NCBI GenBank assembly: GCA_031270925.1
Contig: JAISWY010000300.1
Coordinates: forward strand, 1-7,875
Length of the DNA stretch: 7,875 nucleotides
Origin: Candidatus Symbiothrix sp.
GTDB lineage: Bacteria; Bacteroidota; Bacteroidia; Bacteroidales; Azobacteroidaceae
Direction: 5' to 3'
The position numbers and the translations under genes were made by a program. Below, one piece after another: positions 1 to 7,443 of the stretch. A model generated the notes under the pieces. The model was not told where the DNA came from. It did not search any database and saw nothing but the letters and a program-made list of their open reading frames with translations. Each line of letters begins with the position of its first letter. Position 1 is the stretch's first letter.

Positions 1-2472
1 AACCATTCGGTAGTCGTGCAATGCGAACAAAGCCTGTTCACAATTACAATCGACAATGCGATAAGCAACGGCACAATCGAGACAGACTACTCCGGCGACC
101 TGACATCCGTATCCCGCGGCACGAATATTGCTTTTACATTCGAGCCTGCTGACGGTTATGAGCTTTGGAGCGCCACTTTGGACGGTTCTTCGATTGCAGT
201 AGATGGCAATAATCCATTCGTTTGCAATATTAATATTGTCGGCGACTATACAATTAGCGCTACGTTCTTTAATGTGGGTGATAATGTTAAGAAAATTTAT
301 GTCGATCCCGCTGCCACCGACGCCAATAACGGAACGTCTTGGACAGATGCTTATGCTACGATGGGGAAAGCTTTTAAAGCCATGACAGGATCTAATAATA
401 TTATCTATTTGAAAGAAGGAGCAACATTTGAAGTTACAGACGGTGTAAGTACCGATTCCGGAAAATTAAACATTCCTGCCGCCGCAACGGATGTTACTAT
501 TGAAGGCAATGGTGCGACACTTCAACCGAAATCTGCAACCACCAATACCAATCGTATGATTCGCGCTAACGCTACGCCCACCAGTACTTTCAGAGTAAGA
601 AATCTGACCATAGAAAACATTACAGCATCCTCACATACCGGTGCAGCTATATTCTTTGGAGGCGCTTTAATGGAAATTGATAATTGCCGTTTTTTGAACA
701 ATACAACGGCAAGTGCAGCCGGCGGCGTTATCGAAAGTCGTATCGGCGCGAGCCATATTATTATTCGCAATTCGGAATTTTCCGGTAACGATGCTACTGG
801 TACTACTGGCATCGGCGCTTTGGGCGGTGTAATTGCTCATGCAGGAGGAGGCACTGGAGCCAGTGATCCATTGGGCGGTTCTCTGATTATCGACGGTTGT
901 GTCTTCCGTAATAACGGTTCATCAGCAAGTAACGGTAGCGTTATTGAAGTAGCGAAAGCAAGTAGTGACGTTGCTTCCTGGCTAAGCAAGGTATCCGTTA
1001 CCAATTCGGTTTTCTATAACAACGGTGGAGGATCATCAGAAAAAAGGGCTGCTATTTATTTAATGACCCCTACTACTAATCGCACCCACGGAAAAACAGC
1101 AACCCTCTTCGCCAACAATACTTTCTACGGCAACCACAACGGTAGTATTTATATGGATAATGACAAATACGACATAACATTGATCAACAATGTGATTGCC
1201 GGTATTCCAGAAAACACTACTGATATAGGCGTCAACAGTACCAAGGCAACTGTAACAGTGGTAGCCAAAAACAATACAATCGTAGCGAAAACCGCCGTTC
1301 ATGCCAACATCGCTTCTGCATTCGATGCCACCAACACACTAACATCAACGACCGAAGCAGCCGATGTTACAGCCCTGGGCTTGGCAAGCGATCTTACAAC
1401 TCCGGCAAGCGGCCTGCCCTACCTGCCCATTGTCAGCGCAAGCAGTCCCCTGATCGACGCAGGCATTAATTCTCACACCGGCCTAATCATCCCCTCGAAA
1501 GACATTGCCGGCGCAACCCGCGCCAACGGTAGCTATTCCGGCGATTACGTAGATATAGGAGCATACGAATACGCTCAATATCACATCTGGACGGGCAATT
1601 CCGGTACCGACTGGGCAACCGCCGCAAACTGGAATCCGACGCGACCCCCTGCCACCGACAAGGATGTTGTGATTCCCGCAGGAACGCTTGTGCCTGTATT
1701 GTCGGCCGCCACCACCACCGCTAATGTAACCATCCAACCGGGCGCAGGCATCGAATTGGGCGAATACACCCTGTCGGCCGCAAGCATCAAGGCGCAAAAA
1801 ACGGTAGAGGCTAAACAATGGTATTCCATCGGCTTCCCGTTCGATGTAACAAGTATTCACAGCGAATATTACGACGCCGATTTAGCCGGCGACAATTTCT
1901 GGTTAAGAAAGAGGGACACCGACGCCAACGAATTTGGAGCCCCAATTACCGGCGATAATATTTCTTTGGATGCCGGTGAAGGCTACATCATCAAATTTCC
2001 TGCAGCATTCCATTATCCATCGAATATCTCCTATATTTCGAGTAACATTAGCAATTTTGAGAAAAACGAAGACTTGATATTTACCGAAGATACCTACGTA
2101 TTGCAAGCGAATCCCACTCTTGCGGCTCTCGAATTGGATGCAAGCGGATTAGAGGACGATCAATTTGTGTATCAGCTCAATTCCGCAGGAACCGTATATA
2201 CATTGGTTGAAGGCACGGCCATCATCGCTCCGTTTGAATCGTTTTTCACTTTCGAGGAGTCTGAAGGAGGAATCTCCCACGCTCCTAAAATCGTTGTCGA
2301 TACCGATGTAATCACCGGCATTGTTCCTGCCGTTAAAAATGATGAAGTCATTGCTACGGAATATTACAATCTGCAGGGTGTTCGCGTCCCCGTACAATCG
2401 GGCAATATCTATATCGTAAAACAAATTCACCAATCGGGCAAAACGAGCGTCAGCAAAGTAATTGTCAGATAA
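1..2472 (+). CDS. Giant T9SS-exported beta-helix surface protein, 5'-truncated by window edge
   Basis: The frame is open to base 1 (reading NHSVVVQCEQS), so the GTG at 16 is not a real start and at least an N-terminus lies upstream; 823 residues are visible. Counting from base 1, about 14-91 form an InlB-like/Flg_new-type beta repeat (GTNIAFTFEPADGY...GDYTISATF). About 97-524 form an Asn-rich right-handed parallel beta-helix of the 'choice-of-anchor Q' style, opening with IYVDPAATDANNGTSW and closing with SPLIDAG...DIGAYEY. About 527-605 are a WTG...W...NW sandwich module, and 607-760 a module starting WYSIGFPF. About 769-823 are a T9SS type A-like sorting domain (YYNLQGVRV, IYIVKQIH, SGKTSVSKVIVR). 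The whole visible part aligns in the same order with the gene at 3159. It is probably a cell-surface adhesin or glycan-binding protein; no catalytic residues are evident and the ligand is unknown. It is probably co-transcribed with the small gene 21 bp downstream. Confidence 0.9.
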   Translation, partial: NHSVVVQCEQSLFTITIDNAISNGTIETDYSGDLTSVSRGTNIAFTFEPADGYELWSATLDGSSIAVDGNNPFVCNINIVGDYTISATFFNVGDNVKKIYVDPAATDANNGTSWTDAYATMGKAFKAMTGSNNIIYLKEGATFEVTDGVSTDSGKLNIPAAATDVTIEGNGATLQPKSATTNTNRMIRANATPTSTFRVRNLTIENITASSHTGAAIFFGGALMEIDNCRFLNNTTASAAGGVIESRIGASHIIIRNSEFSGNDATGTTGIGALGGVIAHAGGGTGASDPLGGSLIIDGCVFRNNGSSASNGSVIEVAKASSDVASWLSKVSVTNSVFYNNGGGSSEKRAAIYLMTPTTNRTHGKTATLFANNTFYGNHNGSIYMDNDKYDITLINNVIAGIPENTTDIGVNSTKATVTVVAKNNTIVAKTAVHANIASAFDATNTLTSTTEAADVTALGLASDLTTPASGLPYLPIVSASSPLIDAGINSHTGLIIPSKDIAGATRANGSYSGDYVDIGAYEYAQYHIWTGNSGTDWATAANWNPTRPPATDKDVVIPAGTLVPVLSAATTTANVTIQPGAGIELGEYTLSAASIKAQKTVEAKQWYSIGFPFDVTSIHSEYYDADLAGDNFWLRKRDTDANEFGAPITGDNISLDAGEGYIIKFPAAFHYPSNISYISSNISNFEKNEDLIFTEDTYVLQANPTLAALELDASGLEDDQFVYQLNSAGTVYTLVEGTAIIAPFESFFTFEESEGGISHAPKIVVDTDVITGIVPAVKNDEVIATEYYNLQGVRVPVQSGNIYIVKQIHQSGKTSVSKVIVR

Positions 2473-2480
2473 TCAATAAC

Positions 2481-2485
2481 AAGGA
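2481..2485 (+). promoter_or_regulatory. Shine-Dalgarno-like AAGGA before the first small gene
   Basis: AAGGA lies 8 bases before the ATG at 2494, inside the 21-bp gap after the upstream stop. It supports that start and suggests translation from a shared transcript with the large gene. Bacteroidota often do without such sites, so its role is modest. Confidence 0.5.
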
Positions 2486-2493
2486 AATAAACA

Positions 2494-2757
2494 ATGAAAC
2501 GAACAACATTATTAGCAATCACAATCTGCATGGCAATCTCGACATTCGCCGAACACAGAACAATTAAAGACTGCTCCGACAATTGGTTGCAACGCGAAAA
2601 CGCCTCAACTTCTTCGTCCGGCTTACGCGGCACTCCGCCAACTACCGGTGATGATACCGAGGGGGAAGGTTCATTACCCTCAGTCCCGATAGGTGGCGGC
2701 ATAACCTGTCTGCTCCTGCTGGCTTCGGGGTATGGCTTGATGCGTAAAAAACGGTAA
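2494..2757 (+). CDS. Small secreted protein with Gly-Gly-Gly/hydrophobic/RKKR C-terminal tail (copy A)
   Basis: This 87-residue protein belongs to no family I can name. Residues 1-19 look like a Sec signal peptide (MKRTTLLAITICMAISTFA) with likely cleavage after Ala19 (T-F-A). Cys12 is preceded by Ile, so there is no lipobox. Next come IKDCSDNWLQ and a low-complexity middle (about 36-66) rich in Ser, Thr, Gly and acidic residues, ending PSVPI. The tail at 67-87 is GGGITCLLLLASGYGL followed by M-RKKR: a short hydrophobic span of about 13 residues with a basic end. This layout resembles tripartite C-terminal sorting signals (GlyGly-CTERM, PEP-CTERM), or it may simply be a short membrane anchor. 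The gene is real: a paralogue at 7455 keeps both ends, and most tail differences are synonymous. With 21 bp to the upstream stop, it is probably in one operon with the giant gene. Confidence 0.85.
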   Translation: MKRTTLLAITICMAISTFAEHRTIKDCSDNWLQRENASTSSSGLRGTPPTTGDDTEGEGSLPSVPIGGGITCLLLLASGYGLMRKKR

Positions 2758-2766
2758 TATCCCGAC

Positions 2767-2859
2767 TCTTTGCGTCCTTTGCGTATTCTCTTTGCGTCCT
2801 TTGCGGTTAAATATTTTTTACCGCAAGGGACGCAAAGGTTTCGCAAAGGGCGCTATAAT
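2767..2859 (+). repeat. 93-bp intergenic hairpin repeat, unit 1 (TTTGCG/CGCAAA type)
   Basis: The left arm CTTTGCGTCCTTTGCGGT (2790-2807) pairs with ACCGCAAGGGACGCAAAG (2820-2837) at 17 of 18 positions plus one G-T wobble, around a 12-base AT loop (TAAATATTTTTT). An outer 8-bp stem pairs 2776-2783 with 2842-2849 (CCTTTGCG/CGCAAAGG). The unit ends GGGCGCTATAAT. It starts 9 bases after the small gene's stop, so it could also protect or define the mRNA 3' end. The T-run is in the loop, not after the stem, so it is not a classical intrinsic terminator. Similar CTTTGCG/CTTTGTG elements are common between genes in Bacteroidota. Confidence 0.85.
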
Positions 2860-2870
2860 TCATTTTTTAT

Positions 2871-2963
2871 TCTTTGCGTTCCTTGCGTATCTTCTTTGTG
2901 AACTTTGTGGTTAAATATTTTTTACCACAAGGGACACAAAGGTTTCACAAAGGGCGCTATAAT
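2871..2963 (+). repeat. 93-bp intergenic hairpin repeat, unit 2 (TTTGTG/CACAAA type)
   Basis: This unit aligns with unit 1 end to end without gaps, offset by 104 bases, with 11 differences by hand count. The inner stem pairs 2894-2911 with 2924-2941 around the same AT loop. Two C-G pairs of unit 1 have become T-A pairs here, changed on both arms. The outer stem is weaker than in unit 1. The end GGGCGCTATAAT is identical. Confidence 0.85.
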
Positions 2964-3026
2964 CCGCTTACTGCTCTTTTATTCCATATTCATCAAAAGC
3001 AAAGCCTGTGCCGCAAAACAATACTG

Positions 3027-3049
3027 TTTTTGCAACATTTCTGCAAAAA
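3027..3049 (+). repeat. Perfect 8-bp inverted repeat upstream of the complete large gene
   Basis: TTTTTGCA (3027-3034) and TGCAAAAA (3042-3049) are exact reverse complements separated by 7 bases. The site is about 45-60 bases upstream of the proposed promoter. It could be an operator or a weak hairpin; in AT-rich DNA it could also be chance. Confidence 0.35.
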
Positions 3050-3092
3050 ATGCGCCATCCCTTAAATCAATTACTCAATTCAAGCAAATCGC

Positions 3093-3116
3093 TTGCAAGT
3101 AAAATGCCTAAATTTG
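3093..3116 (+). promoter_or_regulatory. Probable Bacteroidota-type promoter for the large gene at 3159
   Basis: TAAATTTG at 3109-3116 fits the -7 consensus TAnnTTTG of the Bacteroidota primary sigma factor exactly. A TTG lies at 3093-3095, but the gap to the -7 box (13 bases) is shorter than the usual about 19, so the -33 half is weak. Transcription would begin near 3120, giving an AT-rich leader of about 40 bases with no Shine-Dalgarno sequence, as is usual in this phylum. Confidence 0.45.
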
Positions 3117-3158
3117 TTCCGTTATAACAATTACATTCAAATTTTAAATTCTACACAA

Positions 3159-6100
3159 ATGAAAAAGACTGTTTTTTATTTAATGATGTTGCTTCTGCTG
3201 CCGTGGGTGGCGGCGAATGTCAATGCGCAGGGAGACGACATAACCCTGACAATCGAGTTAAATACTCAAACGGTTATTGATCCGCAATATTCGGGTACAA
3301 CAACTAATCCGGGAGAGCCGACAATCCCCGATTATTACGTGAACATTCACGCAGCAATAGAAGCTGCCGGAACGCAAAATAGTCTTGATTTGGCGGAGGA
3401 AGGCACCGATGTCAATCGTGTAAAACACGTCATCTTAACAGGATCTGCCGAATATACCTATTTCGATTTGAGAGGCGTAAGAGTTCGCTTTCCGGCCATT
3501 ACAACGGTTGATATGAGCGCAACCAAGCTAAAAAACAATAAAATCCAAAGCCCTTTTGGATGGAAAAGAGATTGGAGCGCTACCGGAGGCAACCATACGC
3601 TAAACGGCGAATATGGATATATTGAAACAGCCGAGGCAGATGTAATATCGGGCGCCTTTGCATTTCCATCCAGTACTTCGGAAATTACCACCGTCTATTT
3701 GCCCAACACACTTGTCAGCATTGGCGCTTTTGCATTTGCAAATTGTCGCTACCTCACGAATTTAACATTGCCGGAAAGCCTTAATTCTATCGAAACAGAA
3801 GCTTTTGTCAATTGCGCTGCATTAACTATTCCTGCCGGACTACCTTCCAGCATGAACGGTGCGCTCTCCAGAGGCGTCTTCGACCAATGTGGTAATCTTG
3901 AATTAACTACTCTTCCGAGCAATCTGGCAATCACGGGCGATGCCACTTTTATTTTCCGCAACACTAAGGTTTCTTTTACGGAAATCAATGGTAAAATCAA
4001 TGGTAATGATACCAAACGCCGCTATTGGAAAGGCGTTTTTTCCGACAGTAGAGTTGCTATTAAGGAAATTCCCGAAGGAATTTATACTATTGGCGAGGAA
4101 GTTTTCCAGAATTGTTCCGAAATAGATACGATTACCTTTCCCTTAACAATGGGAATGAGTATAAGCGGCCAAATCCAATCAGAGATTCTCAATAATGCGT
4201 TTGCCTTACCGGAAGGAAGTCCCGTTAATCGAGTATATATTTTCAAATCCGAAACTCCTCCGACAAGTACCGTAGTTGCTTCGGCTTTCTACAAGGGTTC
4301 GGGTCTCGACCCCACGGCCATTGTATTAGTTCCGAACAACGACGCAGTCGCAGCATTTAAAGCAAAAGCGCCTTTTGACGAAATGAATGTCTATCGCATT
4401 AGCAATACGGTTACGGTTAGCGGCGGCGGCGCTATTGCAACAACCGATTATTATTACGATGACGATATTTCCGACGGGAATATTCATGTTATGCACGGAC
4501 ACGATATTACACTGACGCTAAGCGCAAATTGTGGCGGCGATATTAGCGGAGTACTCGTTAACAGTGTACCGACATCCTTGGATGAAGAAGGTTCGCTTAC
4601 ACTAACGAATGTTACGGGAGACATTACAGTTGAAGTAACAACAACTGCCAATAGCGATGCCTGCATCACACTCAATCCGGAAACTGACGGCACAATCGCT
4701 GTTTCCGGCGCAACGCTTTGTCAAAACAATGTTTATGCCACTAGCGCCGGAAACGAACTTACTCTTACTTTTACTCCCAAGGCAGGTTTCGACATCAGCA
4801 GAGTATTGGTTGACGATCAAGAAGTTACACTTGATGAGAACACCTACATATTGACGGTTACAGGCAATCATACCGTATCGGTCGAATACACCCGTAACAG
4901 TTTCGAGATCGTTATCGCCGATGTAGCCGATGGAAGTATTAGTCATGATTACGATGGCAACCTCGCAGCCGTTCCGCGCGGGACAAACATAACATTCACT
5001 TTCACACCGTCGGCGGGGGGCGCATACATTTGGCGCGCCTTAGTTAATGGAGCTTCGGTAACATTAGATGAAAACAACCGATATGTCATCAGTAATATAA
5101 AGGCGAATTATACCATTAGCGCAGAGTTCAGTCCCGCTCCCGACCGCACGATTCATGTATCTCCCTCCGGTGATAATAGCAATGGTAATTCATGGGCAAC
5201 GGCATACAAAACAATTGCAGATGCCAATTTGTCCATCACTGCCGGTCAGAATGTGTTAATTGTTTTGGAAAAAGGTGTAACTATTACAGAAACTTCTACG
5301 ACGCAGTCGGCCAATGGTATCATCAACTTCAATGATGCCAACGTTACCATCGAAGGCAATCATGCAATTATTAAGGCTGGTAGTGATACCGGTACCGGTC
5401 GTCGAATATTCCGCTTCGGTAATACCAGCAAGACATTAAGAATCAAGGATCTTACATTGCAAGATAAAACATTGAGCGCGGACGGTACCGGTGGCGCCAT
5501 CTATTTTGCCGGTGTTTTGCTGGACATCGAAAATTGTACCTTTGCCAATAATAAGGCCGGTTTTGGTTCCGCTATTACCAGTCGAGGGAAAGATGTGATT
5601 ATTAAAAATTCCGTATTCAAAAACAATACAAACATCCGTACTTTGGACGCCACCGGTACAGGCGTTATTACACATACCGGTTTGGCAACAGCAGGGGGAG
5701 GGAGCCTCGTTATCGACGGCTGTGTCTTTGCCAACAATACTACCACGCAGAGTATAAACGGAAGTGTTATTACAACAGCCAAAGAAAATTCCTCACAGAA
5801 TTATTATCTGAACAATGTAAGTATTACCAACTCTACATTCTTTCAAAACGGCAAAAGCGGTTTAAGTACAGAACCCAATGCCGCTATCTGTTTGGGCGCA
5901 CCTTCACCTTCCGCACCTGTTACAACCACGGTTTTGGCAAATAATACTTTTTATCAAAATTATACGGGCGCTATTTATTCCGCAAGCAACAAATATAATA
6001 TTACGCTGGTAAATAATGCCATTGTCGGAAATCTGTCCGAATCGACCGATATAGGTATCAATTCCGCTTCTGCTCAAACAGTTACAGCAAACAACAATAC

Positions 6101-7313
6101 GATTGTCGCCCAAACGCCGGCAGGAACAAACATCACACTGAACGGCAGCGACAATTCTCTTGCAGACACGCAAGCAGACATCGACAACTTATATTTAGAT
6201 GCAACACTTTCGACAACACCGGAAGGCATCATAACTCATCTGGCAATCAACGATGCAAACAGTCTTTTGGTTAATGCAGGCGCCAATACGTTTCCCGGCA
6301 TTACTTTACCTGCTTTCGATGCCATCGGCACCAGCCGCGCCAATGGAGTTACAACCGGTAAGAAATACGACATCGGCGCATTTGAATACGTATTCCGTCC
6401 ATCTGTTTTTGTGTGGAACGGAGCAGCGAGTTCCGCTTGGACAAGCACAGCTAATTGGCAAGACGCCCTTATCCCAGAGGCAACAGATAGAGTGTTGATC
6501 CCGTCATCCACCATCGAACCCGTCATTCCTACGGGAACCACTTTAAAAACGCTGACAATAGAACAAGGAGCAGGCGCAAGGCTGGACGGTACGCTCAACG
6601 TTACCGATACCCTCAAGGCAACTTATACGATTGCCGGCGAAAAATGGTACGCCATCGGCTTCCCCTTTACCATTAATACGGTTTACAGCCATTATTTTGC
6701 AGCAAACAATTGGATTGCGGAATTAATACCATACACTGCGGGCAATAACGGCGATTATTACCTGCGCAGTGTCAACGGCGAAGATTTTATTCCCGAATCG
6801 ACTTATTCCGGTGGAGCCGCTATTGCACAGTTCCCCTATTGGCATACCGACGAGCAAATCAGCTTTATCGCTACCAGTCCGGTTACTTTGAATAGCGCCG
6901 AATTTGCTACGAATTTGTCTTCCGGTTCAAACTATCAATTGGTAAGCAATCCCAGCTTAGGAGAAATTACATTGTCAGCAGCAGATGCAGCTAGCTATTA
7001 TTATGTTTTGAATGCGGCCGGTACTGCTTTCCAACAAATTACGGAAGATACTCCATTAAAAGCTTTTGAATCGGTTATTACCCTTTCGAAAGCGATTGCA
7101 GGCGCTCCGGCACATATCGACATTACCGACGAAATCACATCAATCAATGCACGCCCGGAAAATGACAGGCTTGTTGCTACGCAATATTACAATTTGCAGG
7201 GTGTTCGGATCGGGAATAACAAAGGCTTGCAATCCCTTGCTACCGGAGTTTATATCGTGAAACAAATTCACGAATCGGGTAAAACAAGTGTTAGCAAATC
7301 AATCATCCGATAA
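3159..7313 (+). CDS. Giant T9SS-exported surface protein: BspA-type LRR, InlB-like repeats, beta-helix
   Basis: This complete protein has 1384 residues. The start at 3159 is chosen over the in-frame ATG at 3093 because it opens directly with a signal peptide (MKKTVFYLMMLLLLPWVAAN, cleavage after VNA at 23), and the proposed promoter lies between the two. Residues about 95-414 are a BspA-like leucine-rich region (ISGAFAF, IGAFAFANCRYLTNLTLPES, IETEAFVNC, IGEEVFQNC). About 415-663 hold three InlB/Flg_new-like beta repeats (LTLTFTPKAGF...GNHTVSVEY). About 663-1077 are an Asn-rich right-handed beta-helix (IHVSPSGDNSNGNSW to YDIGAFEY). About 1080-1160 are a W...W...NW module, 1163-1325 a WYAIGFPF module, and about 1327-1384 a T9SS type A-like sorting domain (YYNLQGVRI, VYIVKQIHESGKTSVSK). 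BspA-like LRR proteins of oral Bacteroidales are adhesins, so an attachment role at the outer surface is a fair inference; no catalytic motif is visible. It is a paralogue of the gene at 1-2472. Confidence 0.92.
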   Translation: MKKTVFYLMMLLLLPWVAANVNAQGDDITLTIELNTQTVIDPQYSGTTTNPGEPTIPDYYVNIHAAIEAAGTQNSLDLAEEGTDVNRVKHVILTGSAEYTYFDLRGVRVRFPAITTVDMSATKLKNNKIQSPFGWKRDWSATGGNHTLNGEYGYIETAEADVISGAFAFPSSTSEITTVYLPNTLVSIGAFAFANCRYLTNLTLPESLNSIETEAFVNCAALTIPAGLPSSMNGALSRGVFDQCGNLELTTLPSNLAITGDATFIFRNTKVSFTEINGKINGNDTKRRYWKGVFSDSRVAIKEIPEGIYTIGEEVFQNCSEIDTITFPLTMGMSISGQIQSEILNNAFALPEGSPVNRVYIFKSETPPTSTVVASAFYKGSGLDPTAIVLVPNNDAVAAFKAKAPFDEMNVYRISNTVTVSGGGAIATTDYYYDDDISDGNIHVMHGHDITLTLSANCGGDISGVLVNSVPTSLDEEGSLTLTNVTGDITVEVTTTANSDACITLNPETDGTIAVSGATLCQNNVYATSAGNELTLTFTPKAGFDISRVLVDDQEVTLDENTYILTVTGNHTVSVEYTRNSFEIVIADVADGSISHDYDGNLAAVPRGTNITFTFTPSAGGAYIWRALVNGASVTLDENNRYVISNIKANYTISAEFSPAPDRTIHVSPSGDNSNGNSWATAYKTIADANLSITAGQNVLIVLEKGVTITETSTTQSANGIINFNDANVTIEGNHAIIKAGSDTGTGRRIFRFGNTSKTLRIKDLTLQDKTLSADGTGGAIYFAGVLLDIENCTFANNKAGFGSAITSRGKDVIIKNSVFKNNTNIRTLDATGTGVITHTGLATAGGGSLVIDGCVFANNTTTQSINGSVITTAKENSSQNYYLNNVSITNSTFFQNGKSGLSTEPNAAICLGAPSPSAPVTTTVLANNTFYQNYTGAIYSASNKYNITLVNNAIVGNLSESTDIGINSASAQTVTANNNTIVAQTPAGTNITLNGSDNSLADTQADIDNLYLDATLSTTPEGIITHLAINDANSLLVNAGANTFPGITLPAFDAIGTSRANGVTTGKKYDIGAFEYVFRPSVFVWNGAASSAWTSTANWQDALIPEATDRVLIPSSTIEPVIPTGTTLKTLTIEQGAGARLDGTLNVTDTLKATYTIAGEKWYAIGFPFTINTVYSHYFAANNWIAELIPYTAGNNGDYYLRSVNGEDFIPESTYSGGAAIAQFPYWHTDEQISFIATSPVTLNSAEFATNLSSGSNYQLVSNPSLGEITLSAADAASYYYVLNAAGTAFQQITEDTPLKAFESVITLSKAIAGAPAHIDITDEITSINARPENDRLVATQYYNLQGVRIGNNKGLQSLATGVYIVKQIHESGKTSVSKSIIR

Positions 7314-7315
7314 TC

Positions 7316-7351
7316 CTTAGCTCCTTCTCCCAAATGGAGAGGGAAGCTAAG
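7316..7351 (+). terminator. Hairpin just after the large gene's stop; possible terminator or attenuator
   Basis: CTTAGCTCCTTCTCC (7316-7330) can pair with GGAGAGGGAAGCTAAG (7336-7351) around CAAAT, with one bulged base and a G-T wobble. It begins 2 bases after the TAA at 7311-7313. No clear T-run follows, so termination may be partial, which would reduce read-through into the small gene at 7455. Its CTTCTCC/GGAGAGG core resembles the next palindrome, so both may belong to a dispersed repeat family. Confidence 0.5.
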
Positions 7352-7404
7352 ACAGTGATATTTTCAAAATAGTATAAACATTTAAATAAACCGTAGTCCG
7401 CTCT

Positions 7405-7429
7405 CCCCCTCTCCACTGTGGGGAGGGGG
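7405..7429 (+). repeat. GC-rich imperfect palindrome in the large-to-small gene spacer
   Basis: CCCCCTCTCCAC (7405-7416) and GTGGGGAGGGGG (7418-7429) are complementary except for one T-G wobble. The run continues TCGGGGGGAAGAGG to 7443. It is far more GC-rich than the genes around it. CCCCTCTCC/GGAGAGGGG blocks of this kind are a common dispersed intergenic repeat; whether it acts in the mRNA is unknown. Confidence 0.6.
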
Positions 7430-7437
7430 TCGGGGGG

Positions 7438-7443
7438 AAGAGG
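7438..7443 (+). promoter_or_regulatory. Candidate ribosome binding site AAGAGG fused to the palindrome
   Basis: AAGAGG lies 11 bases before the ATG at 7455 and is continuous with the G-run that ends the palindrome. If this is the ribosome site, the repeat supplied it, and folding of the C-rich and G-rich arms could affect access. Spacing is slightly long, so support is moderate. Confidence 0.35.

Noticed and set aside
16..18. GTG as the start of the first large gene
   Set aside because: The frame is open to base 1, and the upstream residues (NHSVVV) align with GNHTVSVEY in the paralogue, so the gene starts before the window.
2518..2532. Lipobox in the small proteins (Cys12)
   Set aside because: Residues before Cys12 are I-T-I; Ile at -1 does not fit a lipoprotein signal, whereas T-F-A at 17-19 fits ordinary cleavage.
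2427..2846. 139-codon frame on the - strand
   Set aside because: It reads antisense through the small gene and the hairpin repeat; its N-terminus is repeat-derived and the small gene has paralogue support.
2854..2963. TATAAT at 2854-2859 and 2958-2963 as -10 boxes
   Set aside because: They are part of the conserved repeat end, lack a -35 partner at proper distance, and the Bacteroidota sigma factor prefers TAnnTTTG.
2767..2963. CRISPR-like array
   Set aside because: There are only two units of 93 bases with an internal hairpin and an 11-base gap; no spacers or cas genes are present.
2874..3102. Short + strand frames of 63 and 65 codons across the repeat spacer
   Set aside because: They are translations of the hairpin repeat (FVVKYFLPQGTQRFHKG type), a common spurious product in Bacteroidota annotations, with no domain or start support.
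3093..3158. N-terminal extension of the complete large gene from the ATG at 3093
   Set aside because: The 22 added residues would sit ahead of a normal signal peptide, and the likely promoter lies within them.
3983..4006. Near-perfect 12-base tandem repeat AATCAATGGTAA within the LRR region
   Set aside because: It encodes INGK-INGN, keeps the frame, and is too short to mean more than a small local duplication.
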